From positions 1 through 31,604 of the forward strand of contig MPUH01000857.1 of assembly GCA_001970955.1 (NCBI GenBank): a stretch of 31,604 bases of DNA, written 5' to 3'. Position 1 is the stretch's first letter. Each line of letters begins with the position of its first letter. A program made the position numbers and the translations under genes. The notes below the pieces were generated by a model. It did not search any database. It saw only the letters and a program-made list of their open reading frames with translations, and was not told the DNA's origin. Below, piece after piece: positions 16,205 through 25,072 of this stretch. This stretch comes from Stentor coeruleus. Taxonomy: Eukaryota; Ciliophora; Heterotrichea; Heterotrichida; Stentoridae.

Positions 16205-19200
16205 ATCTCTTCTTTGTCCTCATTCATATCTTTTTTTTCAATCTCCTCACTCTGAAAAGTTTTCAGCCTATTAATAATCTGTGATTTACATTTTTTCCTT
16301 TCCTCTCCTTCCTTGTTTTTTTCCTTATCAACAGTATTTTCATTTTCAATTTTTTCAGTGCTTTTTTCTGTCTCAATAGCATCATTATAAACTTCGATAA
16401 TTGCATCTGTAAACTGTATCGACCCATGACTTCTAGCCAACCAAGGAGCTTCAGCTCTTGGTATAATAGTATTAATTGTATAAAAGCTCAAAACTTGCTG
16501 ACAAACATAACTCATTTTTATATCCAAATTCAGTCTTGGAAGTACGACTGAGGGTCTAATATAAACACTTGGTAAATTGTCAATATTAATCGCTACCAAA
16601 GGAAAAACACTAGCAAATTCGCTTGATGTATGCAAAGGAAGTACTGTTGTTGTCTGATTATTTAAGAACGGACTTACAGTTTCATTATCGCATTTAGCTG
16701 CTTCTTTCATAAGCTTTTCAGCTTTAATCTTATTTTTTTGGGCAAGATGTATAAGTGCAGATAGAAAAAGTAACTGACCTTTATGCTTTGTGTTCAAGAC
16801 TTCAGCGAGTTCTTCAAATATCATCAAAGCTTGAGAGTTAATATTTTCACCACCTCCAGCTAGATTGCATAAGGCTATATTGTATAGAATTTCACAGTTC
16901 TCTTCTTCAATTGTAATACTGTCAGCGAATACTTCAGGCTCTTCACTATGAAGAACTTCAAGCACTGCTTGAAAATAGCTTGATGCAGCTGTGTAGTCTT
17001 TTGTATAATAAAGAAGGATTCCTATAATCCAGTATGAGTATTTTTTATTAAACAAGTGCCCGGTACTTTCTTTTAAGCTTGAGCAGAATTTTATACAGTT
17101 AAAAATCGCTTGCGGATCTTTTTTTATCTTTATAAAGAAGCTTATTATATCAATATCTGTAGATACTTCTTGATTCTGTGGGTCAAGCTCTAAAATTCCG
17201 TTTAGAATGGAGACAGCTCTTGGAAAGTCACTTAATAATATATAGTTTTCTACTTTTAAATACTCGACTTCGACTATTCGTTCCAAGCTTATTTTTAGAT
17301 TAGAATCTAATATTGATAAAGAGTCTGAATATGAGCCTACAAGTATCAAATACTTAGCCATTCTTATTAAAAAGTCAGAGTCGTCAGAGTATTTCTTAGC
17401 TGCTGAAGTAAAATCATCAAAGGCAAGCTGCAAATCATCTTGCAAATATGCGGAGATTCCTCTAATCGCATATACCTCTTTTATATTATCATTCAGCTGA
17501 AGTGCTATGGTAAAATCATTAACTGCATCTTCATATTTTTTTAATAAAGCATGGCAGTATCCTCTTTGGATATAGTGTTTAGCAACATTTTCGTCAGCTT
17601 TTTCAATAGCTCTTTTAGAGTTTTCTAAAGCGTGATCGAAATTTTTCAGACAGAGTTTTATTATTGATCTATAAAAAAGTGATTCACTTTCTGGTTCACG
17701 AGATTTTACTACTTTATCGATTAGTAGTTCAGATTTTATAAGCATATGTAGATTTTCATCAGATCTAAAGGAATGATGCATTAAAATGCATGCCCTGATA
17801 ATAACAGGCATAGAATTTTTTGGGAATAACTCTTTAGAGGCTTTCAATATTTTTAAAGCCTTAACCTCTTGTTTTCCTTCATAAGCTAAAATAGCTTCGC
17901 ATATTATGCAGTTAAACGCGCTTGAAGTGTCAATTTTCCCATACTTCTTGGCCAGTAATAACATATTCATTGCTAAATCATACTTGTTAAGCGAAAAATA
18001 AGCAAACCCAAGACTTTCATAGCAACTTACTCTATACTCTTTTAATATAGGCTCTTTCATTTTTAAAAGCTCATTAAATACATTTATCCCTTCTTCAAGC
18101 TTTCTTTTCATTAAGCATACAACCCCTTCAGTATATGTATTCAAAGCTTTTAAATTGGGTGTTGTAAATGCTTTCACTGCTCTTTCAAAAGTATGAAGAG
18201 CTCCATAAAAATCCCTCTCTTTGATTTTTATGCTTCCTAAGTAAAAAACAGATGAATTAATAGTTTCAGGATCACTTGATACTTGTATAGCTTGTTCAAA
18301 GCATAAAGCTGCTTCAGTGAAGTTACTAAGCTCATAATTAATCTTTGCCTTATAATAATGAGCAGCAGCTTCTTCTGGCCAATTGTTAATAACTTTTTCT
18401 AATTCTTCAAGTGCTTCATCATAATTCTTAATCTCATACAAAGCTTTAGTTTTCAGCAATAATGATTTCTTATAATATTCAGGCGATAAAGTAAGGTTAT
18501 CAAGGGCTTTTATCGCATTTTCCCAGTCTTTCATACCAATAAAACTTTCTCCTATACAAAAAACAGCGCCAAGTTCTTGTTTATCAATAGATAAAATCTT
18601 CCTAAAGTNTTTAGTTTTCAGCAATAATGATTTCTTATAATACTCAGGCGATAAAGTAAGGTTATCAAGGGCTTTTATCGCATTTTCCCAGTCTTTCATA
18701 CCAATAAAGCTTTCTCCTATACAAAAAACAGCGCCAAGTTCTTGTTTATCAATAGATAAAATCTTCCTAAAGTCTTTAATAGCCTTATCATACTTACCAA
18801 GTTTATTTAAAAGCTGACCTCTAAACATATACGCTTGAATAAAATTAGGAAATTTTCTAACTCCCCTTGATAAAGTTCTTAAAGCTAGGACAAATTGATT
18901 ACAAGACATATAGCACATGTACAAAGCTATATAAAGCTGCTTATCGAAAATTGGATCTTTGTCTGCAACTTTTAGTAAATCATCAATTGCCAGTTTATAT
19001 TGATGTAAATGCATAAAGCACACTCCTCTACTATATAAAAATTCGCAATTGTCTGTTTCAGATCTGATTATTGAATTCAAGATTTCGATAGCTTTAGGGT
19101 AATTTCCTTGTTCCATCTGCGATTTGGCATAATCTATGGAGATTTCTTTTGGCTGGGAAAATATTTTTGTGTTGAACCTTAAAGACCGGTTTTTCGATCT

Positions 19201-19425
19201 ATGCATTGTGGAATTGTTTTCTTTTGTTTTGTCAAAGGATAAAGCTCTGCTATGCTGATTTTGGACTTTTTCTTTGTAGCATGTGAATGATTTATTTACT
19301 GTTGGGGTGAATTTTTTTTTGAGGCTGGGAGACTGGGTACGAAAGCATGTTGGAGTTCGGGAGACTAGGCGTTTTGGGGCTAGACCCAGCGGCGATGGGT
19401 TTCTGCTTGATGATTTTAGAAGCAT
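16171..19425 (-). CDS. Large tetratricopeptide-repeat protein (contains an assembly duplication)
   Basis: As assembled this is 1084 codons, but residues 219-272 and 274-327 are the same 54-residue block on both sides of an N (X273). The real protein is probably about 1029 residues. A Ser/Thr/Lys-rich N-terminus (1-95) precedes many 34-residue TPR helices over about 96-900, with typical A-x-x-Y/F and A-L signatures such as YPKAIEILNSII, YDKAIKDFRKILS, YEDAVNDFTIALQL and LQLAFDDFTSAAKKY. A non-TPR block at about 910-1000 (FPLVAINIDNLPSVYIRPSV, EAPWLARSHGSIQFTDAI) is followed by a Glu/Lys-rich tail. TPR arrays bind proteins, and such long ones occur in ciliary transport, but no partner can be named. 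The ATG is 17 bp from that of the divergent EF-hand gene. Confidence 0.88.
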   Translation of the reverse strand: MLLKSSSRNPSPLGLAPKRLVSRTPTCFRTQSPSLKKKFTPTVNKSFTCYKEKVQNQHSRALSFDKTKENNSTMHRSKNRSLRFNTKIFSQPKEISIDYAKSQMEQGNYPKAIEILNSIIRSETDNCEFLYSRGVCFMHLHQYKLAIDDLLKVADKDPIFDKQLYIALYMCYMSCNQFVLALRTLSRGVRKFPNFIQAYMFRGQLLNKLGKYDKAIKDFRKILSIDKQELGAVFCIGESFIGMKDWENAIKALDNLTLSPEYYKKSLLLKTKXFRKILSIDKQELGAVFCIGESFIGMKDWENAIKALDNLTLSPEYYKKSLLLKTKALYEIKNYDEALEELEKVINNWPEEAAAHYYKAKINYELSNFTEAALCFEQAIQVSSDPETINSSVFYLGSIKIKERDFYGALHTFERAVKAFTTPNLKALNTYTEGVVCLMKRKLEEGINVFNELLKMKEPILKEYRVSCYESLGFAYFSLNKYDLAMNMLLLAKKYGKIDTSSAFNCIICEAILAYEGKQEVKALKILKASKELFPKNSMPVIIRACILMHHSFRSDENLHMLIKSELLIDKVVKSREPESESLFYRSIIKLCLKNFDHALENSKRAIEKADENVAKHYIQRGYCHALLKKYEDAVNDFTIALQLNDNIKEVYAIRGISAYLQDDLQLAFDDFTSAAKKYSDDSDFLIRMAKYLILVGSYSDSLSILDSNLKISLERIVEVEYLKVENYILLSDFPRAVSILNGILELDPQNQEVSTDIDIISFFIKIKKDPQAIFNCIKFCSSLKESTGHLFNKKYSYWIIGILLYYTKDYTAASSYFQAVLEVLHSEEPEVFADSITIEEENCEILYNIALCNLAGGGENINSQALMIFEELAEVLNTKHKGQLLFLSALIHLAQKNKIKAEKLMKEAAKCDNETVSPFLNNQTTTVLPLHTSSEFASVFPLVAINIDNLPSVYIRPSVVLPRLNLDIKMSYVCQQVLSFYTINTIIPRAEAPWLARSHGSIQFTDAIIEVYNDAIETEKSTEKIENENTVDKEKNKEGEERKKCKSQIINRLKTFQSEEIEKKDMNEDKEEIELKIRNLCND
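18445..18773. repeat. 164-bp direct repeat around an N inside the TPR gene
   Basis: 18445-18608 is repeated at 18610-18773 with N at 18609. The copies differ at two positions (a T/C in the TATAATAtTC stretch and an A/G near AAAaCTTTC), both silent. Length 164 plus N is 165, a multiple of three, so the frame survives by chance. The differences suggest two haplotypes or sequencing noise at unmerged contig ends. Confidence 0.85.
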
Positions 19426-19442
19426 ATTTTTTTAAATAACTC
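19426..19442. promoter_or_regulatory. 17-bp divergent intergenic region
   Basis: Only 17 bp lie between the start codons of the minus-strand TPR gene (ATG at 19423-19425) and the plus-strand EF-hand gene (ATG at 19443). The spacer is a T7 run followed by AAATAACTC. Either both genes share a promoter extending into coding sequence or their 5' leaders are nearly absent. Confidence 0.5.
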
Positions 19443-21299
19443 ATGAGTTTTTTACTTCAAACCAACGAAGAATATATAAAACTACAGATGCGATCGCTGC
19501 TACAAAAACCAGCCCAAAAGCGTATTCTGAAACGTAAACTAAAGCAAGTTGGTCTCTACAACGCCAAACTGGGCTTCGGCACATACAAGCACTTTATTCA
19601 AACTGAACTCAATGACCGGCGATCACGATCTATGAACGCAAAATACTCTAGATCTCCGTTTTCAAGTCCTTCCAAAATCGATAGCGCACTTCTTCCAAAA
19701 CTTCAACAACGAAACCAGAAACGTATGGTAGGAATAGTAAACACTCAGTTTTTCAATAGAAATCGTTTAACTATATCTTGCTGTGTGCTTTTCAAACTCA
19801 CCTCTAAAATCAACACCCTTCCAGGACTTGCTATAGATTACAAAGATCAGCCAACTCAATTCAGAGATACTTCAGAAATTAACTCAGAATTTCTTATGTA
19901 CTATATAAATTTTTTCCATATGATTTCAAAAAATATCACCTCTGCGCTTAATGATGGGCCAATGCCTTTGCCTGGAGAAATTAGTAAGGTAGTAAGCTTA
20001 ACTTTCAATGAAATGTGCAAATCGAACAATTCTGGGATAAAAAAAAATAAATTAGGCACTAAAGATATGAGGCTTCTAGGGTTTTTTGAGGATAAGCCTT
20101 GGGGAAATATTGTTGCGGATTCAGTTCACAAGTTTTTTTTTAAGAAATACTCGTTTTTAGGTGAGAAAAACTTTGAGGATTTTATCGTGAGTTATTTGCT
20201 TACAAACAATCTTATCAATATGCAGAAGTTATGCTTTGATATATATGATCGGAGTGGTTCACAATCTATTCGGTCTTCTGACTTGTTTGTGTTCTTCGAA
20301 AGCCCATTTTTCCCTTTGATTAAAAATGATCTTTTTGTCATGATAAACTACCTTTCGAATTACAAATATTCTTCAGATAAAAGCAAAATTAAAAGAAAAA
20401 CCACTAAGTATTTTCAAGAAATTACTGAAAACAAAAATAAAAAAATTTCGTTTAGGGTGTTTACTAAACTGAAATTTGAACAAAAATTCCCCGATATGCT
20501 CTTGGCTCTTTTGTATATATTTTTAGGTGAAAACTCTGTTAAGCATCTTTGCATATACTACTCAATTCCTAAATACAAAGTTGCATTAACTCCAATAATA
20601 TCAGTAAGCCGTCCAGTAAATTACTGTCAAAATTTTTACCAAACCGCATTAGAGCACTATAAAATTCTCAAACTTAGTCATAAAACCCGTGTCAATAAAG
20701 CAAATGACTTCAAAGATAATTTTTTTAAAGGGGCTCTTATAAGCTTCATTCTTCTCTGTGATTGTGAAGCATTCTGCCAATATCGTATGTTAGCAGCGTC
20801 ACCATCTTCCATGACAAGGGGTTCGGAATTCCTCTTCAACCATAAATGCCCAGAAATAATCAAACGCTGGTATTTTCATATGCTCATCCCTAACACCCAG
20901 CATATATCAATACAAGAATATATTGACTACATTGAAGGTTTTTTTCTAGTATTTTCTATTTAGGATGGAATTTCATATAAAAGATCTTTTGATATTTATG
21001 ATGTTAATCGTGATGGAGTTGTTTCTGTACTTGAGCTTATGACATTAATTAATTCTGGGGAATCAACCATAACTAAAGCTTTCGAAGATGAAGTTAAAAA
21101 ATTAGCCGAAATCATGGAGCAAAAAAGGCAGGTAACACCTTTGGGAGCTGGGTTTATAGATCTTGACTCTTATATTAGTCAAATACAAAACCCAGCTTTT
21201 AAAGTGTTTCTTCAAGAACAACTTATTTATGTGGCGCAGAATAAATGCAAGGTTTTCAAAGGTCTTCAAGATAAGCTTAATGAAGAATATAATAGTTAA
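19443..21299 (+). CDS. EF-hand protein, two exons with a 15-nt intron
   Basis: Exon 1 is 19443-20948 (502 codons) and exon 2 is 20964-21299. Removing the 15-nt GTATTTTCTATTTAG between them joins the frames and gives 613 residues; unspliced, the protein would stop just before its only canonical EF-hand. That loop, D515-V-N517-R-D519-G520-V-V-S-V-L-E526, has every Ca2+ ligand in place, preceded by SYKRSFDIY. An earlier degenerate EF-like loop (DRSGSQSIRSSD, about 269-280, no Gly at position 6) follows LCFDIY. The first 85 residues are Arg/Lys/Ser-rich. The remainder is unrecognised. A Ca2+-regulated scaffold or phosphatase-B-like subunit is possible. A coding-like stretch in another frame follows the stop (21296-21517). 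Confidence 0.82.
20949..20963 (+). other. 15-nt spliceosomal intron
   Basis: GTATTTTCTATTTAG has GT and AG ends, an internal A near the 3' end and is an exact multiple of three with an in-frame TAG at its end. It sits between codons (phase 0). Its removal restores an open frame through a canonical EF-hand. Fifteen-nucleotide introns are characteristic of Stentor. Confidence 0.85.
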
Positions 21300-21517
21300 A
21301 TGGAGCAACTTATAATGGGAACTTGAGTAGTTTAATTAAGAAAATCGAACTTTAATACTATCCATCAACAGTTAGACCTGCTTTGCTAGGACAGAGAAAA
21401 GCTGAGAATTTGAAATTTTATTGCCAAAAGATAGAAAAAAGTGTTAAAGAATTTGAATTATTAGACTTGAAGATAATCCAAAAGAGACAGCAATTTTTAG
21501 GTGCAGTTTTTCCTTAA
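21296..21517 (+). pseudogene. Coding-like extension with frame shift and stop, after the EF-hand gene
   Basis: In a frame different from the EF-hand gene, starting at its stop, the sequence reads as plausible protein: NGATYNGNLSSLIKKIEL, then an in-frame TAA (21353-21355), then YYPSTVRPALLGQRKAENLK and a Lys/Glu/Gln-rich helix ending QQFLGAVFP before TAA at 21515-21517. No ATG opens it and no 15-16-nt intron repairs either break. It may be the former C-terminus of the EF-hand gene lost through a frameshift and a stop, or a fragment of another gene. Coding nature is judged from composition only. Confidence 0.4.
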
Positions 21518-22027
21518 AGAATTTCTCATATATGATAAAATTTCATCTTGAAAAAAATAGGTTTTTTGTTAAAGCACACTTTATGGTTTATTTTAAAACT
21601 GAAGTATAGGTTCGCAGTTGAAATTGATGATTTTCTTGTAAAAAAAAATTGTGTAGCTTTTGTATAATTTAAAATATGATACACTGAAAGTGTGAGAAAA
21701 AATGATGTGAGTTATTCACTTGCACGATTATAAAAAACTCGACTCTAAGCTTTTTGTCTTTATGATTATAGAAATTCAAATTCTAAACATTTTATCAATG
21801 GCAATTTTAAACTTTTTGCTAATTTATATCTAATCACAAATTATCAACTAAAACTCTATTTAACCTTCTTATAAGCGTAACAAACTCGAACTCATCATCT
21901 CTATAACTATCAAAGCATATTAAAAACGATATTATCTATTATATTCAATCCAAAATCTTTTTCAAATTTTTATCAATTTCTTATCATTTCTCCATATCTT
22001 ATCGAAATACCTCAAAACCCATAAAAA
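21518..22027. other. Gene-free AT-rich spacer
   Basis: No gene or RNA motif recognised. It contains poly(A/T) runs. The last 190 bases before the CRAL-TRIO gene are C/T/A-rich with almost no G, which looks like a leader or promoter. Confidence 0.45.
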
Positions 22028-23311
22028 ATGCATTCACAAAATTTAAATTCTTCTTCCAATAACAAAATAATCAAGCATTATTCAGTAAATATTACTAATA
22101 ATAATAAAATGAAAATAGGAAATTTTGAAGTAGCACCACCAAAAGAAGCTTATAGATATTGGCCAACACCCCAACATTGTTTAATAGAAACAGAAGAATT
22201 TGTTGAGAGACTAATTTTTGCTAAGCAGGAACTGAAAGAGTGGGAAAAAGTCATGGTTGAACAGCTGGACAAGTATTTAGCCCAACGTGACCTTACAATA
22301 CCTGACAATTTGATGAAATTACGATTCCTATATGGCCAAGGCTGGAATGTTCCACAAACTTATGAGGCACTCAAATATCATTTGAAATGGAAACTAGAGT
22401 GGCCTCCTTGCAAAAGCTTGATTCCACTTTTACAGCCGGTTCTAAGCTCAGGAGGCGTTTATATGCATGGACGTGACAATAGATACAGACCCACAATAAT
22501 AATTCGTCCGTTTATTCTCTCACGTTTCCCCTACCATTTGCATCTAGCCAGCGCTTATTTCTTACTAGAATTCATCTTAGAAGCCATGCTAATCCCAGGA
22601 CAGATTGAAAACTGGGTCTTACTTATTGATCTTAAAAAGTACCCAATCACTGACTTAGCCTTGCATAAAAAATTCATAGCTGAACTTTTTACTCATTATC
22701 CATGTAGAGTTGGAAAAATCTTCTTATTAAGAGGAGGAAGAAACCTTCATGGCCTAAACAAGCTTCTTCCACCTAATACTCTATATAAGGTTAATATTGT
22801 TGATAAAAAAACTGACATGCTAAATGATTTTCACCCACAACAACTTGAAATAAGATATGGAGGAAGTGTTGCGAACTTGAAAAACTTTTGGCCGCCGACT
22901 GTGCCAAGCTCTTCTTTTAGAGGAGCAACAGATTCAGTTCAAGAGTTTTTGTCTGCACATTCTAGCTACAGGGAATATTTCCCTGGAAACGCCAAAATCT
23001 GTTCGGACCTTAGTAGTCTTAAAGCTTCACAGGCTGGGGAAAAAGAGAGTTTTATTTCGAATAATGATTTCCGTGATGAAGTCTGGCAGAGATTGGAACT
23101 TGTCTCAGCTTCTTATTCTTTTTTAACTTTGGAAAGACTTGGAACGTTAGAAAATGAAGAAAAGAAAGACAAACACAAAGAAGGAAGGAAAAAGTTCTTA
23201 TCTGATGAGATGACTCTAGCATCATCGAGAGAACCAAATAGAATGATTAAGGATGATACTGAAATGCCCTTTGTTTGCAATATGTGCAATAGTGATTGTT
23301 TAATACAATAA
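22028..23311 (+). CDS. SEC14-like CRAL-TRIO lipid-transfer protein
   Basis: The 427-residue protein has an N-terminal helical CRAL-TRIO-N-like part (about 60-125), with the pattern DNLMKLRFLYGQGWNVPQTYEAL and KYHLKWKLEWPP. The lipid-binding domain follows at about 135-285: GGVYMHGRDNRYRPTIIIRP, FILEAMLIPGQIENWVLLID, FIAELFTHYPCRVGKIFLL and the closing LPPNTLYKVNIVDKKTD and LEIRYGGSVANL, which match SEC14's 'YPER' step (here YPCR), gate helix and 'LP-x-E-YGG' end. Such proteins move or present phosphatidylinositol and related lipids. The C-terminal 130 residues are Ser/Glu/Lys-rich and end with CNMCNSDC, a small cysteine cluster that might bind metal or be acylated. No GOLD or GTPase-activating domain is seen. 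Confidence 0.92.
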   Translation: MHSQNLNSSSNNKIIKHYSVNITNNNKMKIGNFEVAPPKEAYRYWPTPQHCLIETEEFVERLIFAKQELKEWEKVMVEQLDKYLAQRDLTIPDNLMKLRFLYGQGWNVPQTYEALKYHLKWKLEWPPCKSLIPLLQPVLSSGGVYMHGRDNRYRPTIIIRPFILSRFPYHLHLASAYFLLEFILEAMLIPGQIENWVLLIDLKKYPITDLALHKKFIAELFTHYPCRVGKIFLLRGGRNLHGLNKLLPPNTLYKVNIVDKKTDMLNDFHPQQLEIRYGGSVANLKNFWPPTVPSSSFRGATDSVQEFLSAHSSYREYFPGNAKICSDLSSLKASQAGEKESFISNNDFRDEVWQRLELVSASYSFLTLERLGTLENEEKKDKHKEGRKKFLSDEMTLASSREPNRMIKDDTEMPFVCNMCNSDCLIQ

Positions 23312-23606
23312 CTTGTGAAAGATAGGAACTTTATCTTTGATTAATATCTAATAAAAGTTTTAATTAAGTAGGTTAAATTTAATTAAATAACTGTATATAA
23401 TAATTTATAGTTAATAATTAATTAGTTAGACAATATATCGTTCACAGTCGTGAATTCTGTATTAATCAATTTTCAGTTGTTTCTCTTATTATCAATGTTT
23501 TCTACGAAGTTTTTTATGATGCTATCTACTTTTCTTTTAATTTTATTTCTCTTTTTTCCTATACATTTTTCAAACTTTTTGCTGTTTAGTACTATTAATA
23601 TTCTAG

Positions 23607-23823
23607 TGCAAATTTCATATATAGAATGGCGTAGGCGTGGCTTTTCTTGAAAAAATGACTACTAATATTTTTACGAAAATACTTTAATGGATGTAAGGCA
23701 TTAAAGAATGAGAGNCGCAAATTTCATATATAGAATGGCGTAGGCGTGGCTTTTCTTGGAAAAATGACTACTAATATTTTTACGAAAATACTTTAATGGA
23801 TGTAAGGCATTAAAGAATGAGAG
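23607..23823. repeat. 108-bp direct repeat around an N (unmerged contig overlap)
   Basis: 23607-23714 matches 23716-23823 with N at 23715. Two mismatches are visible, T/C at the first base and A/G in the CTTGaAAAA run. As in the TPR gene, the copies may be allelic or carry contig-end errors. Confidence 0.83.
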
Positions 23824-23950
23824 CTGTGCTGACCAAAAGTAATCTCAGATGCTCTCACCCACAAACTTGAGCAGGTTGCAACTGTAGACAGACCATCAGG
23901 TAGCCGACATACCTCCCACAATAGGTAGCTTTACTTACCGCTTCTGAATT
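23819..23950. ncRNA. Candidate structured non-coding RNA, strand unknown
   Basis: About 130 bases are markedly richer in G and C than the surrounding spacer and contain no ORF. Possible stems are GAGAGC (23819-23824) with GCTCTC (23851-23856), GCTC with GAGC nearby, a GTTGCAAC palindrome, and AGGTA (23898-23902) with TACCT (23910-23914) over a 7-base loop; the same TACCT can instead pair with a second AGGTA at 23923-23927. In this genome GC-rich islands without codons are candidates for RNA genes. None of the motifs of tRNA, 5S, U1-U6, SRP or RNase P that I could recall was found in full, so it is unassigned. A decayed coding piece or mobile repeat is the alternative. Confidence 0.35.
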
Positions 23951-24285
23951 AAGCTATTAAAGAATGATCACAGATGATACTCAAAAAATTAGAGTTGCTT
24001 TACTCATAATCAAACTGATAGTGAATAGAATTAAAATTTAATAAAATTAATTTAAACCAATAAATAATATAGTCTCAATAAATTTTAATATAAATACAAA
24101 GCATAATGTTATAAATAAACTTAGTACGCAAATGGTATTTTTTAATTCATATCAAATTTTATTCTCATTATAATACTCATTGCTTAAACTATTTTAAGGA
24201 CTTATCAATTGAATCGATTTCCAATAAATATATATGAAATAGCTTTATGGATTAAGATGAAGTAAACTAGTTATCTAATATCCCA

Positions 24286-24681
24286 TTACTGATCAAAGGA
24301 TTCATAATAAGATAAAGCTTTAATTGCACCGTGATGGATAAGAAAACCTCCAACTTTGCCAGCAAAATTAACAATTCTCTTCAAAATTTCCCAGAATTTC
24401 GCTCTCCAATCATATCTTCTAATGGCATCCTCATCAACCCTGTACTTAGTTCTTGATATTTTCCCGAAGCCACCTTTTACTATTATAGAGAGATATTTAA
24501 TTCCTTCACAATAAAAGGAGACTTTAAAGTTGTTGATTTCATAGATATTATCACGAAACTCTACTATCAGAGCACCGATTGAGTTAGCAATCCTCTGACC
24601 CCACATTCGTAAGCAGTTTTTAATTAGGGCATTATAGTTGCTGCGAGTGATCGGATTTGAAAAAACTTCTTTTATCATCAT
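24286..24681 (-). CDS. Small protein of unknown function
   Basis: The 131-residue product has mixed charged and hydrophobic segments: an N-terminal helix (NYNALIKNCLRMWGQRIAN), a beta-rich middle (ALIVEFRDNIYEINNFKVSF, IKYLSIIVKGG), an Arg/Asp-rich link (RVDEDAIRRYDWRAKFWEIL) and a Gly-containing hydrophobic end (FAGKVGGFLIHHGAIKALSY). The amino-acid balance looks like a folded protein rather than chance translation, and the ATG sits right after ATATAATAA. No family was recognised, and there is no signal peptide or clear membrane helix. Confidence 0.6.
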   Translation of the reverse strand: MMIKEVFSNPITRSNYNALIKNCLRMWGQRIANSIGALIVEFRDNIYEINNFKVSFYCEGIKYLSIIVKGGFGKISRTKYRVDEDAIRRYDWRAKFWEILKRIVNFAGKVGGFLIHHGAIKALSYYESFDQ

Positions 24682-25072
24682 TTATTATATTTGGGCAAAT
24701 ATTTAGAAATTGTAGAAAAATGGGGGGACTGAGTATTTTACTTTATGTATATACTTAGATCAAGATTACTATAAATTTAGATTTGTGGAACTTTAGTATA
24801 CTGGAATATAGGAGAATAGGTAGATTATGAAAATTTTAATAATGATATTGACATTAACTTAAAAATTTGGAATTTAATATGATTTGTGTTAAAAGTTTTT
24901 AGTAGTTTATAAGATAAGGATATATGGTTGTGAATAAATTTGGCGGGTTGTACTAAATTATGATCTCTCTTATTATTCAAATCAATCATATTGTTCAACC
25001 ATTAAATCCAAAATTTTAATTATCTCTATTTTTATCTATCTATTTAATCTCTAATAAGCAATCTTATATTTA
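24682..25072. other. Gene-free AT-rich spacer
   Basis: No gene, repeat or structured patch recognised. A G-run (GGGGGG) near 24722 is the only compositional oddity. Confidence 0.45.

Larger units (their letters stand above)
23312..24285. other. Spacer with an assembly repeat and a GC-richer patch
   Basis: The left part is a T-rich stretch whose 66-codon open frame (23450-23650) starts with GTG and is hydrophobic low complexity, so it is not called. It is followed by the N-flanked repeat at 23607-23823, a GC-richer structured patch (about 23819-23950, separate entry), then plain AT-rich spacer to 24285. Confidence 0.5.

Noticed and set aside
19490..19497. GCGATCGC palindrome
   Set aside because: A single 8-base palindrome inside the EF-hand coding region; no second copy or site context, so taken as chance.
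272..21517. Possible ciliate code with TAA as glutamine
   Set aside because: Both in-frame TAA codons occur in fragments that also carry frameshifts. All intact genes end sensibly at TAA, TAG or TGA, and reading through them gives no conserved extension.
23450..23650. Plus-strand 66-codon hydrophobic frame
   Set aside because: GTG start, Phe/Leu low complexity expected from T-rich DNA, and it runs into an assembly repeat.
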